From an uncultured Clostridia bacterium (GTDB taxonomy: Bacteria > Bacillota > Clostridia > TANB77 > CAG-508), in assembly GCA_947628825.1 (NCBI GenBank), contig CANRBH010000007.1:1-45085 (forward strand): a stretch of DNA of 45,085 nt. The letters are read 5' to 3'. The stretch's first letter is position 1. Each line of letters opens with the position of its first letter. Shown one piece after another: positions 1 to 7,515 of this stretch. Position numbers and translations under genes: made by a program. A model generated the notes under the pieces. The model ran no database searches, had not been told where the DNA came from, and saw only the letters and a list, made by a program, of their open reading frames with translations.

Positions 1-40
1 CTTCTATTTTTTTAGATTTTTTCTTGTTTAAATATCTTAA

Positions 41-106
41 CTAAATTTTATTGTTCAACAGTCTGGTGTGTGTGTGTACAGCCTCAAGGCTTACAAGCTT
101 TGTCAT
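41..106 (-). CDS. possible 21-residue leader peptide
   Basis: A short ORF (MTKLVSLEAVHTHTRLLNNKI) with a GAGG ribosome binding site nine bases before its ATG. It lies downstream of a good promoter and close to the window edge. The middle reads Val-His-Thr-His-Thr-Arg and is encoded by a short CA dinucleotide run, so the composition may be a by-product of that run. The size, spacing and position of a new transcript resemble an attenuator leader peptide, but the gene it would control lies outside the window. No function can be assigned. Confidence 0.35.
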   Translation of the reverse strand: MTKLVSLEAVHTHTRLLNNKI

Positions 107-142
107 TTTGTTTTTCCTCGTTTCTTTTGTTTTATAAGTACA

Positions 143-172
143 ATTTTAACACATCTATATTAGTAGAATCAA
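143..172 (-). promoter_or_regulatory. sigma-A-like promoter reading out of the left edge
   Basis: TTGATT and TAAAAT are separated by 18 bases on the minus strand, about 35 bases before the leader-peptide ORF. It would start a transcription unit separate from rarA that leaves the window. Confidence 0.45.
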
Positions 173-268
173 TTATTATTTCATAATTTAATCAAAATGT
201 AATAAAAATGAAAAAACTTATATATGTTATATTGCATCTTCTAATTAGATTTTTGTTTTCATTAAAAA

Positions 269-1540
269 TTATCTGTTATCTTTCTGTTGCAAATTACTTG
301 TGTCAACATTCTCATCTGGAACATAGTATTTTGTTCCAAGCATTTTATCTGGTAAGTATTGTTGTTCAACCCAATGCTTTGGAAAATCATGTGGATATTT
401 ATAGCCAACAGAATATCCTTCACTAAGCATTCCTTCTGCTGGTGCATTTCTAATATGCATTGGTATTGTTCCTGTATCTTTATTTTGTACATCATCTAAT
501 GCTGAATTTATAGCATTATAACTTGCATTAGATTTTACAGAATTAGCATTATATATTGCCGCTTCTGCTAATATTATTCTAGCTTCTGGCATTCCTACCA
601 TATGAACTGCTTGCATTGCTGAATTTGCTACAACTAATGCCATCGGATTGCCAAGTCCTACATCTTCTGCTGCTGATATTACTATTCTTCTTGCTAAAAA
701 CATTGGATCTTCTCCTGCATTTAATGCTCTTGCTAAATAAAATGCTGTTGCATCTGGGTCTGAGCCTCTCATTGATTTAATAAATGCACTTATATTGTCA
801 TAATGAGAATCTCCATCTTTATCAAATATTGCTTTTCTAGTCTGCACACATTCTTTAGCAACGTCAGGAGTTATATTTATAAATCCATCTTTATCTGGTG
901 GTGTTGTAAGTACAGCAACTTCTAAGTTGTTTAGTGCTGTTCTAACATCACCATTTGATGTTAAAGCAAACTTTTTTAAAATATCATCTTCTATTTTAAT
1001 ATTAAAACTTTTTAATCCATCTTCTCTTTCTAAAGATTTTTTCAAAACTGCATAAATATTTTCTTCTGTTAGTGGATGCAATTGAAATACCATACTTCTA
1101 GAAATTAAAGCTTTATTTACTTCAAAATATGGATTTTCTGTGGTTGCTCCTATTAAAATAACTGTACCATTTTCAACATATGGTAAAAGAGCATCTTGTT
1201 GAAGTTTGTTAAATCTATGAATCTCATCAATAAACAAAATACACTTTCCACTTGGATTTAATAATGTATTTTCTGCATTTGATATTGCATCTTTAATATC
1301 TCCTACCCCTGATGTTACTGCATTTAATTTTACAAATTTATATTTTGTTGTATTGCTTATTACTTTTGCTAGAGATGTTTTACCACATCCAGGAGGACCC
1401 CATAAAATAATACTAGACAATCTATCTGCTTTTATGGTTCTATATAGTATCTTATTTTCTCCTAAAATATGTTCTTGTCCAACATAGTCATCCAATGTTT
1501 TAGGCATCATTCTAAATGCTAAAGGCTCACTTAAATCCAT
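269..1540 (-). CDS. rarA: replication-associated recombination protein A (RarA/MgsA AAA+ ATPase)
   Basis: A 423-residue AAA+ ATPase of the clamp-loader-like RarA/MgsA family, which acts at stalled replication forks with SSB. The N-terminus carries the family signature [20 protein letters not shown]. Walker A is [12 protein letters not shown] near residue 50 and Walker B is [11 protein letters not shown] near residue 100. A sensor stretch [18 protein letters not shown] follows. The C-terminal half holds the conserved [18 protein letters not shown] and the [17 protein letters not shown] tail typical of full-length RarA. It is the last gene of a minus-strand run hisS-vanX-ruvA-rarA, 84 bases after ruvA. 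No strong terminator follows. Confidence 0.95.
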   Translation of the reverse strand: MDLSEPLAFRMMPKTLDDYVGQEHILGENKILYRTIKADRLSSIILWGPPGCGKTSLAKVISNTTKYKFVKLNAVTSGVGDIKDAISNAENTLLNPSGKCILFIDEIHRFNKLQQDALLPYVENGTVILIGATTENPYFEVNKALISRSMVFQLHPLTEENIYAVLKKSLEREDGLKSFNIKIEDDILKKFALTSNGDVRTALNNLEVAVLTTPPDKDGFINITPDVAKECVQTRKAIFDKDGDSHYDNISAFIKSMRGSDPDATAFYLARALNAGEDPMFLARRIVISAAEDVGLGNPMALVVANSAMQAVHMVGMPEARIILAEAAIYNANSVKSNASYNAINSALDDVQNKDTGTIPMHIRNAPAEGMLSEGYSVGYKYPHDFPKHWVEQQYLPDKMLGTKYYVPDENVDTSNLQQKDNR

Positions 1541-1624
1541 TTCTTCACTTTCTTTCTTTTTTGTTTTGATTGCTTATTTTTTTAATTTCATAAAATATAA
1601 GTTGTTATATCTACTATGAAAATT

Positions 1625-2212
1625 TTATGATAAATTCTTTAATCCTAATTTTATGATATCTTCTACTGATAAATCTTTTGTATCTATTTTTTCTAAAGCA
1701 CTCTCTATATCTTTTCTAGCATAACCTAATACTTGAAGAGCATCTGCTGCATCTTTTACAATTCCTTCTATGAGTATAGTATTTTCTTCTGCTGTTTCTT
1801 CAACAGCCTCTTCTGTTTTCATCTTATCCTTTAATTCAAGAATAATTCTTTGAGCAGTTTTTGCTCCTATTCCAGGAAGTTTCTTTAATTCTCCAACATT
1901 GTTTGAAATAACTGCTAATGCGAATTTTGAAGGAGAGATGTTTGATAAAATCTTTAATGCTGACTTTGAACCTATTCCTCCTACACTAATTAAAAGTTCA
2001 AACATTGCTAATTCTTCACTTGTTAGAAACCCATATAAGTTTACTTCATCTTCGCTCATTCTCATGTATGTATATATTTTTGCAGTTTTATTTACTTCTA
2101 AATTCTGCATTTCCATATCCGGCATAAAAACTTTATATCCAATTCCATTTACATCAATAATAATAAAACTATCCTTTTTTATTTCTACTGTTCCCTTTAG
2201 ATAATATATCAT
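1625..2212 (-). CDS. ruvA: Holliday junction branch migration protein RuvA
   Basis: A 195-residue RuvA, the junction-binding subunit that loads the RuvB motor at Holliday junctions. The N-terminal OB fold starts MIYYLKGTVE. The two helix-hairpin-helix segments are visible as LLISVGGIGSKSALKIL and LKKLPGIGAKTAQRIILELKDK. The C-terminal RuvB-contact domain (DAADALQVLGYARKDIESAL) follows an acidic linker. It has a good ribosome binding site (AAAGGAG before ATG). RuvB, the usual next gene, is not downstream; rarA takes that place, so ruvB must be elsewhere. Confidence 0.95.
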   Translation of the reverse strand: MIYYLKGTVEIKKDSFIIIDVNGIGYKVFMPDMEMQNLEVNKTAKIYTYMRMSEDEVNLYGFLTSEELAMFELLISVGGIGSKSALKILSNISPSKFALAVISNNVGELKKLPGIGAKTAQRIILELKDKMKTEEAVEETAEENTILIEGIVKDAADALQVLGYARKDIESALEKIDTKDLSVEDIIKLGLKNLS

Positions 2213-2275
2213 ACGTGACTCCTTTTTTCCTATTTTAATCTATAAATAATTTTTTATCAATAACGTTGATAAATA

Positions 2276-2968
2276 TCAATATTTTTTATTAAAAATTCTT
2301 TCAGCTTCAACTTGATTGTATAGTGCTTTTTCTTTATTATAATAAAATGCCCATTCCTTATCTCCATATGAAAAATGCCACCATTCTCCGTCATAAGGAG
2401 CAAATCCTTCACTCATCATTGTCTTTCTTAGCATTTTTCTATTATTCATTTGTTCTTCTGTAATTTCTTCATTTTCATAATAGCACTTTGTTGTACTATA
2501 GTCTAAAATATCACAACCAAAATCAAGAATTTCATTTTTTGAAACATCAAATATAGCTGCATCAACTGCTCCTCCTGTTGGATGTCCTGCAACTTCTGGA
2601 ACAGCGATTTTTTCATGGATATATTCATACATTTCCATCTTATCTGTAAATTTATCTTTTACTTCTTCTAATATTTCATTAAAATACTTTTTTTGTTTTT
2701 TCATATCTCTGAAACCATATGCAACTATTATTTTATAATTGTTATTTATCTTTTTTAAGTCTTTCGATACTTCAATTAGTTTCTCATATACAGATTTCCT
2801 AACAGCTATATTTTGTCCGTATTCTAGCATATTTTTTCTTGCTTGATATATACCAATTACATATTCATCTTCTAAAGGAAGTAATACAAACTCTTCTTTA
2901 TCTGTCTCTTTATCATAATCATGTATTGTTAGTAATTCTTTATACTTTACAAAATGATTTTTTACCAT
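2276..2968 (-). CDS. VanX-like D-Ala-D-Ala dipeptidase (peptidase M15D)
   Basis: A 230-residue zinc peptidase of the VanX/DdpX group, which hydrolyses D-alanyl-D-alanine. The zinc ligands and catalytic residues can be placed: AGHPTGGAVDAA supplies the His and Asp seven residues apart, and EWWHF supplies the catalytic Glu and second His. YGFRDMKKQKKYF fits the conserved Arg region. There is no signal peptide, which agrees with a cytoplasmic dipeptidase rather than a VanY carboxypeptidase. No vanHA-type genes are nearby, so a housekeeping role in peptidoglycan dipeptide turnover is more likely than glycopeptide resistance. Its ribosome binding site lies inside a 36-bp tandem duplication. Confidence 0.8.
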   Translation of the reverse strand: MVKNHFVKYKELLTIHDYDKETDKEEFVLLPLEDEYVIGIYQARKNMLEYGQNIAVRKSVYEKLIEVSKDLKKINNNYKIIVAYGFRDMKKQKKYFNEILEEVKDKFTDKMEMYEYIHEKIAVPEVAGHPTGGAVDAAIFDVSKNEILDFGCDILDYSTTKCYYENEEITEEQMNNRKMLRKTMMSEGFAPYDGEWWHFSYGDKEWAFYYNKEKALYNQVEAERIFNKKY

Positions 2969-3038
2969 TTTTTTATCCTTTCAATTTCTTTATTCTATTT
3001 ATATTTTTTTATCCTTCCAAATTCTTAATTCTATTTAT
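2967..3038. repeat. 36-bp tandem duplication spanning the hisS stop and the next gene's ribosome binding site
   Basis: Two adjacent 36-base units (2967-3002 and 3003-3038) differ at only three positions. The unit nearer hisS contains the hisS stop codon. The other contains the AAGGA ribosome binding site and start of the VanX-like gene. The hisS-proximal unit keeps the same ribosome binding site but has ATA where the other has ATG. Confidence 0.9.
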
Positions 3039-4347
3039 CTTTTTTTATTTCTTTTACAGCTTCTTCAAGTTTTACTGTTATCTGATTTCCTGATGTCATA
3101 TTTTTTAGAGTGACTACATTATTTTTTATTTCATCTTCTCCTATTATAATTACATATTTTACATTTAAATTATCTGCATATTTAAATTTCTTACCTAATT
3201 TTTGGTCTTCAATATTGGTTTGTACATTTAGGCCTTCATCTCTTAATTTTCTTGCTATTTCTGCACACATATCATAATCATCTGTCATTGACATGACTAG
3301 CACATCCGATATAGATTCTTTATCTGCTGATATTATGTTGCTATCTACTAATTGGAAGAATAATCTTGATAGTCCAATAGATATTCCTACTCCAGGCATT
3401 TTTCTATCTGTATAATATTCTACTAAATTATCATATCTTCCACCTGAACATATGCTTCCTAAATTTTTATATTTATTTAAGAAAGTTTCATATACTGTTC
3501 CTGTATAATAATCTAATCCTCTTGCTATTGTTAAATCAATTTTAAAATATTCTTCTGGAACTCCAAATATTTTAATAAATTTTACAACTTGTTTTATTTC
3601 ACTTAGTCCCTCTTGGAAAGTTTCGTTATCTATATTTAAGTCTTCTAGAGCTTTTACTTTATCGTTGTTAGTTCCATCAATAGATATAAATTTAATAATA
3701 GTATCTACTTTTTCTTTTTCAATTGTTTTTAATAGCTCATTTTCAACTTCATCTTTTCCTATCTTATCTATTTTGTCTATTATTCTTAATATTTCAGCTG
3801 ATTCATTTTCTAATTTTAAACTATAAAATAATCCATTTAAAATTTTTCTATTATTTATACAAATTGTAAAATCGTCAAATCCTAGATTTTTAAAAGTATT
3901 ATATATAATTGCTGGAAGCTCAGCATCATTTATAATTGATAACTTTCCGTCTCCTATAATATCAACATCACATTGATAAAATTCTCTATATCTGCCTCTT
4001 TGTGGTTTTTCACCTCTATAAACTTTTCCTATCTGATATCTTTTAAATGGGAAACTTAATTTGTCATAATATTCTGTTACATATTTTGCAAGTGGAACAG
4101 TTAAATCAAATCTAAGTGCTAAATCGTTTTCTCCTTTTTCAAATCTATAAATTTGCTTTTCTGTTTCTCCTCCTGCTTTTGCAAGTAATACTTTTGCATC
4201 TTCAATAATAGGAGTATTTAATGGCAAAAATCCGTATTTTTCATAAGACTTTTGTATTGTTTCCTTCATTTTATTAAATAAAATTTGCTCATTTGGCAAT
4301 AGTTCCATAAAACCTGGTAATGTTTTAGGTTGTATCTTTCCTTTCAT
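3031..4347 (-). CDS. hisS: histidyl-tRNA synthetase
   Basis: A 438-residue class II HisRS that charges tRNA-His. Motif 2 is RYQIGKVYRGEKPQRGRYREFYQCDVDIIG (shown in part: GRYREFYQCD). The HisRS signature LDYYTGTVYE and the motif 3 region GGRYDNLV...GVGISIGLSRL are present. The C-terminal anticodon-binding domain starts near residue 345 (DVLVMSMTD). Length is normal and the start has AAGGAGG eight bases upstream. It is separated from the racemase gene by about 280 bases that hold a His-codon leader peptide and competing hairpins, so its transcription is probably controlled by charged tRNA-His. Confidence 0.97.
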   Translation of the reverse strand: MKGKIQPKTLPGFMELLPNEQILFNKMKETIQKSYEKYGFLPLNTPIIEDAKVLLAKAGGETEKQIYRFEKGENDLALRFDLTVPLAKYVTEYYDKLSFPFKRYQIGKVYRGEKPQRGRYREFYQCDVDIIGDGKLSIINDAELPAIIYNTFKNLGFDDFTICINNRKILNGLFYSLKLENESAEILRIIDKIDKIGKDEVENELLKTIEKEKVDTIIKFISIDGTNNDKVKALEDLNIDNETFQEGLSEIKQVVKFIKIFGVPEEYFKIDLTIARGLDYYTGTVYETFLNKYKNLGSICSGGRYDNLVEYYTDRKMPGVGISIGLSRLFFQLVDSNIISADKESISDVLVMSMTDDYDMCAEIARKLRDEGLNVQTNIEDQKLGKKFKYADNLNVKYVIIIGEDEIKNNVVTLKNMTSGNQITVKLEEAVKEIKKDK

Positions 4348-4390
4348 AACTAAAATCCTCCTTAATTCATTTTATATTTTTGGTCGTTAT

Positions 4391-4503
4391 GATAATAAAA
4401 TAAAACTATGTAAGACGGTGCCTACATAGTTTCTTTATAGCTAAATAGGCACAAGCTTATCTAACCTGTACCTACTACAAAATCTATTGTAAAGATACAG
4501 GTT
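4391..4503 (-). promoter_or_regulatory. His-responsive transcription attenuator upstream of hisS (competing hairpins plus terminator)
   Basis: Five segments on the minus-strand transcript can pair in alternative ways. Segment 1 AACCTGTA (4503-4496, inside the leader ORF) pairs with segment 2 TACAGGTT (4470-4463). The overlapping TAGGTAC (4474-4468) pairs, with one G-U, with segment 3 GTGCCTA (4452-4446). Segment 3 also pairs perfectly with segment 4 TAGGCAC (4424-4418). A 10-bp perfect terminator AAACTATGTA/TACATAGTTT (4432-4403) followed by TTTATTTTATT overlaps segment 4, and its left arm lies inside the 3:4 loop. Inference: stalling at His codons leaves 1:2 and 3:4 (read-through), while full translation masks segment 1, allowing 2:3 and termination. 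Confidence 0.75.
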
Positions 4504-4546
4504 TAATGTGATGATGTGCTTCATTTAGTAATCTTATATCTTTCAT
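4484..4546 (-). CDS. histidine leader peptide upstream of hisS
   Basis: A 20-codon ORF, MKDIRLLNEAHHHIKPVSLQ, ending in TAG. The three consecutive His codons (CAT CAT CAC, 4516-4508) are the hallmark of a ribosome-mediated his attenuator. An AAAGGA ribosome binding site lies 12 bases before the ATG, slightly long but usable. The His codons sit a few codons before the first attenuator arm, and the stop codon lies in the loop of hairpin 1:2, so ribosome position would decide which hairpin forms. It is too short for the ORF track. The function is inferred from design; no homologue was looked up. Confidence 0.75.
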   Translation of the reverse strand: MKDIRLLNEAHHHIKPVSLQ

Positions 4547-4629
4547 AATTACTTATATTCCTTTCTTTAAAGTTACAAAATTTATTTTAAATAATTATTT
4601 ATCAACATTAAATCTAATTTATAAATTTT

Positions 4630-5469
4630 TTATGTAAGCGGATGAGGTTTGATTTCAATAGAATAAAGCTTTCCATCTGTTTCAACATTGCCAAAAATAG
4701 TTGCCTTTTCAATATTTCCATCATTATAAATAGTGCTGGCTGTTATAGTCATCCCCGAAGGTTGTAAAATATCAATTTGTTGATTAGACTTTTTCAAAAA
4801 AGCTTCTACCATGCACACAGCAGTAGTTCCTGAACCACAAGCTGTTTCATAAAATAACGTATCAATAGACTTTACCCAAACAATAGGATTAATCTTTAAT
4901 ATTCCGTTCTTTTTTTCACAGAACATTATTCCAACTGCTTCACTATCTTCAAGTTGATACTTATGAATAAATTCCATTCCAAAAGTTTTCAATATTTCTT
5001 TTTGTTTTAGATACTTTTGAGCAGAGTTTTCTTGGATAACAACGCTTACCATTCCATTCATTTTAACAATGTATATGCCAGGTTCCTTTTCGGTAATAAC
5101 ATTAGGTCCGTGATACAAAGGAATCTCGCACCAAGCTTTTTGCTCTGCAGTAACTCCACAGTTTATTACGTCATTAGAGTTAACAATCATTTTAATTCTT
5201 CCAGCTTTACCGTTAAGATAAATGTAAGCTGCACTTCTTGTTGCATTCCCACAGAACTCTCCTCCAGCCATTTGAAGTTCTGGTTTTCTATCTAAGTCAA
5301 TGAATCCCACTTGCTCTACATTAGAGTGCTTTGCCATAATTGCATCATTAATTTGCTTTTTTTGCTCTGGGGTATAATTGAATCCATAAACGAATGCTGT
5401 GTCATTTCCTGCCGGTCTAAAAATTGAGTAATTTACCTTTAGTACTGAGTTACCATTTTCTAACTTCAT
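4630..5469 (-). CDS. DapF-fold amino acid racemase, probably histidine racemase (CntK/HisRac type)
   Basis: A 279-residue cofactor-independent racemase of the diaminopimelate epimerase fold. Both catalytic cysteines are visible: GGEFCGNATRSAA near residue 75 and ETACGSGTTAV near residue 210. True DapF begins with an HGLGNDF motif; here it is FRPAGNDTAF, and EQVGFI plus AGGEFCGNAT resemble the staphylopine histidine racemase CntK and, from memory, the fusobacterial histidine racemase. The gene next door is hisS with a His-codon leader, which supports histidine as substrate. It has its own promoter and a GAAAGG ribosome binding site. DapF itself, or another amino acid substrate, cannot be excluded. 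Confidence 0.65.
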   Translation of the reverse strand: MKLENGNSVLKVNYSIFRPAGNDTAFVYGFNYTPEQKKQINDAIMAKHSNVEQVGFIDLDRKPELQMAGGEFCGNATRSAAYIYLNGKAGRIKMIVNSNDVINCGVTAEQKAWCEIPLYHGPNVITEKEPGIYIVKMNGMVSVVIQENSAQKYLKQKEILKTFGMEFIHKYQLEDSEAVGIMFCEKKNGILKINPIVWVKSIDTLFYETACGSGTTAVCMVEAFLKKSNQQIDILQPSGMTITASTIYNDGNIEKATIFGNVETDGKLYSIEIKPHPLT

Positions 5470-5552
5470 CGTGCTTTTTTCCTTTCTCTAAAATCAAAAA
5501 AGGATGGATATAAAATTTATTTATATCTGAAATCAACCACGATTTCAATTTT

Positions 5553-5581
5553 ATTATATATATTTTTTGGTTAAAAGTCAA
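5553..5581 (-). promoter_or_regulatory. sigma-A promoter of the racemase gene
   Basis: TTGACT (5581-5576) and TATAAT (5558-5553) are 17 bases apart on the minus strand. The roughly 80-base leader that follows can form two small hairpins, GAAATC/GATTTC (5529-5546) and a GATATAAA/TTTATATC stem just after it. Confidence 0.8.
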
Positions 5582-5711
5582 GTTAAAATGCTTTTTAGAT
5601 CATAATTTCAATTAGTTTTTCATGCTCAGCTTGCTAATAAAAACATTCCATAAAATAATGTTGATTTTTACTAATAATATTTTTGCTTGCAAATATTTTT
5701 TAATAGTTTCT

Positions 5712-5742
5712 TGTATATTTTTTTCTAATTATGGAAATATTA
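5712..5742 (+). promoter_or_regulatory. possible forespore (sigma-F/G) promoter of the dodecin-spoVA operon
   Basis: TGTATA and AATATTA are separated by 18 bases, close to the sigma-G pattern (GNATR, then CATNNTA), and end about 20 bases before the ribosome binding site. spoVA operons are known sigma-G targets. The match is loose in such AT-rich DNA. Confidence 0.35.
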
Positions 5743-5768
5743 ACTATAAATTTATTTAGGAGGTTTTT

Positions 5769-5978
5769 ATGGGTATAGAAAAACACATTCAAGTAACAGG
5801 AAAATCAAGTGTATCTTGGAAAGATGCTATAGTTCAAACTATTGATGAGGTTGCTAAAACTATAAATTACATTACTTCAGTAAAAATAGTTGAGCAACGT
5901 GCAAAGGTAACTGTAAATAAAATAACTGAATACTATGTTGATTTAGATATTACATTTATGGTTGAACAAAAGCAATAA
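5769..5978 (+). CDS. dodecin-like protein, first gene of the spoVA operon
   Basis: A 69-residue protein matching the dodecin pattern (HIQVTGKSSVSWKDAIVQTIDEV, then a beta-strand tail). Dodecins form hollow dodecamers that store riboflavin or FMN. The family's flavin-stacking Trp in strand two appears replaced: the segment reads YITSVKIVEQ where classic dodecins have a Trp. It may therefore bind a different ligand or none. It has a strong AGGAGG site and ends 18 bases before spoVAC, so it is probably cotranscribed with the forespore DPA channel genes. I know of no established role for dodecin in that operon. Confidence 0.75.
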   Translation: MGIEKHIQVTGKSSVSWKDAIVQTIDEVAKTINYITSVKIVEQRAKVTVNKITEYYVDLDITFMVEQKQ

Positions 5979-5996
5979 TAAAGGAAGGTGATAATT

Positions 5997-6440
5997 ATGA
6001 ATCCAACAGATTCACCAAAAGAATATGGAGAATATGTAAAAAAGAAAGCTCCTAACTCACCCATCTTAAAAGATTGTTTTAATGCTTTTTGGGTTGGTGG
6101 TTTAATTTGTTGTATAGGCCAGCTTATCTTTTTCTTTTGTCAGTATAAAGGCTTAGATGAAACAGCTTCATCTACTGTTGTTTCTATTTCTTTAATCGGT
6201 ATAGCTATATTTTTAAGTGCTATAAATGTATTTAATAGAATAGGAAAATTTGCAGGTGCTGGTTCTCTTATCCCTATTACTGGTTTTGCCAATTCTATTG
6301 TTTCTCCAGCTATGGAATATAAATCAGAGGGATATGTTATGGGAGTTGGTGCAAAAATGTTTACTGTTGCAGGTCCAGTCTTAGTTTATGGTATTTCTGC
6401 TTCAGTTATAGTAGGCATTCTAGCTTGCTTATTTATGTAA
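5997..6440 (+). CDS. spoVAC: stage V sporulation protein AC
   Basis: A 147-residue integral membrane protein of the SpoVAC/SpoVAE family, part of the channel that moves dipicolinic acid into the forespore and out at germination. SpoVAC acts as a mechanosensitive channel in Bacillus. Seen here: FWVGGLICCIGQ, several membrane helices and GAGSLIPITGFANSIVSPAMEYKSEG, the family core. I use the ATG at 5997, seven bases after AAGGAAGGTG, rather than the GTG at 5988, which lies inside the ribosome binding site. The next gene, spoVAD, starts 18 bases downstream. Confidence 0.93.
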   Translation: MNPTDSPKEYGEYVKKKAPNSPILKDCFNAFWVGGLICCIGQLIFFFCQYKGLDETASSTVVSISLIGIAIFLSAINVFNRIGKFAGAGSLIPITGFANSIVSPAMEYKSEGYVMGVGAKMFTVAGPVLVYGISASVIVGILACLFM

Positions 6441-6458
6441 GAAATGGAGTGATTTTTA

Positions 6459-7463
6459 ATGAAAAAATTAGGTAAACAAACTTTACAATTAGATAATAAA
6501 CCCAGTATTTTAAATACTGCTGCTATTGTTGGTCCTAAAGAGCTTAATGGTCCTCTTGCTAAGTATTTTGACAAATGCGTAGAAGATGAATTTTGGGGTG
6601 AAGCTTCTTGGGAAAAAGCTGAAAGTAAATTTATTAAAGAAACTGTTAGTACCGTTCTTGGTAAAGCTAATGTTTCAAGTTCTGATATAGATTATGTTTT
6701 TGCAGGTGATTTATTAAATCAATGTATATCTTCTAGCTTTGGTATGAGAGATACTAATATTCCTTTTTTTGGATTATTTGGTGCTTGCTCAACTTTTGTT
6801 GAGGGCTTATGTCTAGGTTCTGTCTTTATTGATTCAGGTGCTTGTAAAAATGTTCTTTGTGCTACATCAAGTCATTTCTGTAGTGCTGAAAAACAGTTCA
6901 GGTTTCCATTGGAGCTTGGAAATCAAAGAACTCCTACAAGTCAATGGACTGTTACTGGTTCAGGTGCAGTAGTTTTAGGAAAATCTGATACAGGCCCTTA
7001 TATTACACACATTACACCTGGAAAAATAGTCGACTTAGGAATTAAAGATGCAAATAATATGGGAGCAGCTATGGCTCCAGCAGCGTTATCCACACTTTGT
7101 GCACATTTAGAGGATACTGGTAGAAGTCCTGATTATTATGATGCAATTATTACTGGTGATTTAGGTTATCTTGGAAAAGATATTTTAATAGATATAGCAA
7201 AAACTAAAGGCTATGATATTGCTTCAATATATAATGATTGTGGTGTTTTAATCTTTGATAAAAAGAAACAAGATACACATTCAGGTGGTAGTGGTTGTGC
7301 TTGTATTGCTACTGTATTTTCAGGATATCTATATAAAATGATGAAAGAAAATAATATTAAAAAATTATTGCTTATTGCGACTGGAGCTTTAACTAATGCA
7401 ACAACAAGTCAACAAGGTGAATCAATTCCAGGTATTGCTCATGCAGTTGCAATAGAGATGTAA
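6459..7463 (+). CDS. spoVAD: stage V sporulation protein AD
   Basis: A 334-residue SpoVAD, a soluble thiolase-fold protein that binds dipicolinic acid directly and works with the SpoVAC/SpoVAE membrane subunits. The family opening KQTLQLDNKPSILNTAAIVGPKE, the ACSTFVEGL region at the former thiolase active site, and GGSGCACIATVFSGY near the C-terminus are all present. Length is normal. It follows spoVAC by 18 bases with a GGAGTGA ribosome binding site and precedes spoVAE. Confidence 0.95.
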   Translation: MKKLGKQTLQLDNKPSILNTAAIVGPKELNGPLAKYFDKCVEDEFWGEASWEKAESKFIKETVSTVLGKANVSSSDIDYVFAGDLLNQCISSSFGMRDTNIPFFGLFGACSTFVEGLCLGSVFIDSGACKNVLCATSSHFCSAEKQFRFPLELGNQRTPTSQWTVTGSGAVVLGKSDTGPYITHITPGKIVDLGIKDANNMGAAMAPAALSTLCAHLEDTGRSPDYYDAIITGDLGYLGKDILIDIAKTKGYDIASIYNDCGVLIFDKKKQDTHSGGSGCACIATVFSGYLYKMMKENNIKKLLLIATGALTNATTSQQGESIPGIAHAVAIEM

Positions 7464-7481
7464 TTTTTAGAAAGGAGTTTT

Positions 7482-7504
7482 GTATAATGATAAAATCATT
7501 ATAC
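7482..7504 (+). repeat. perfect 10-bp inverted repeat at the spoVAD-spoVAE junction
   Basis: GTATAATGAT and ATCATTATAC are exact complements around a 3-base loop, directly after the AAAGGAG ribosome binding site at about 7471-7477. The best-spaced ATG (7487) lies in the stem and opens only an eight-codon frame whose TGA (7511-7513) overlaps a TTG and lies just before the spoVAE ATG at 7516. It looks like a translational control element for spoVAE, but it could be incidental. Confidence 0.7.
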
Positions 7505-7515
7505 GAGAATTGAAT

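Noticed and set aside
64-78. GT dinucleotide run as a microsatellite locus
   Set aside because: Only about six units and inside a possible ORF; too short to call a functional repeat.
2276-2968. Glycopeptide resistance locus around the VanX-like gene
   Set aside because: No vanH, vanA-type ligase or VanRS pair nearby; neighbours are hisS and ruvA.
4391-4600. T-box riboswitch upstream of hisS
   Set aside because: GTAGGCACCGTC in the terminator loop looks slightly like a T-box, but the TGGN bulge and the usual antiterminator sequence are absent. The His-codon ORF explains the region better.
5679-5702. Hairpin AATATTTTTGC/GCAAATATT upstream of the dodecin gene as a terminator
   Set aside because: No plus-strand gene precedes it, and the stem is AT-rich with unpaired bases; it may be chance.
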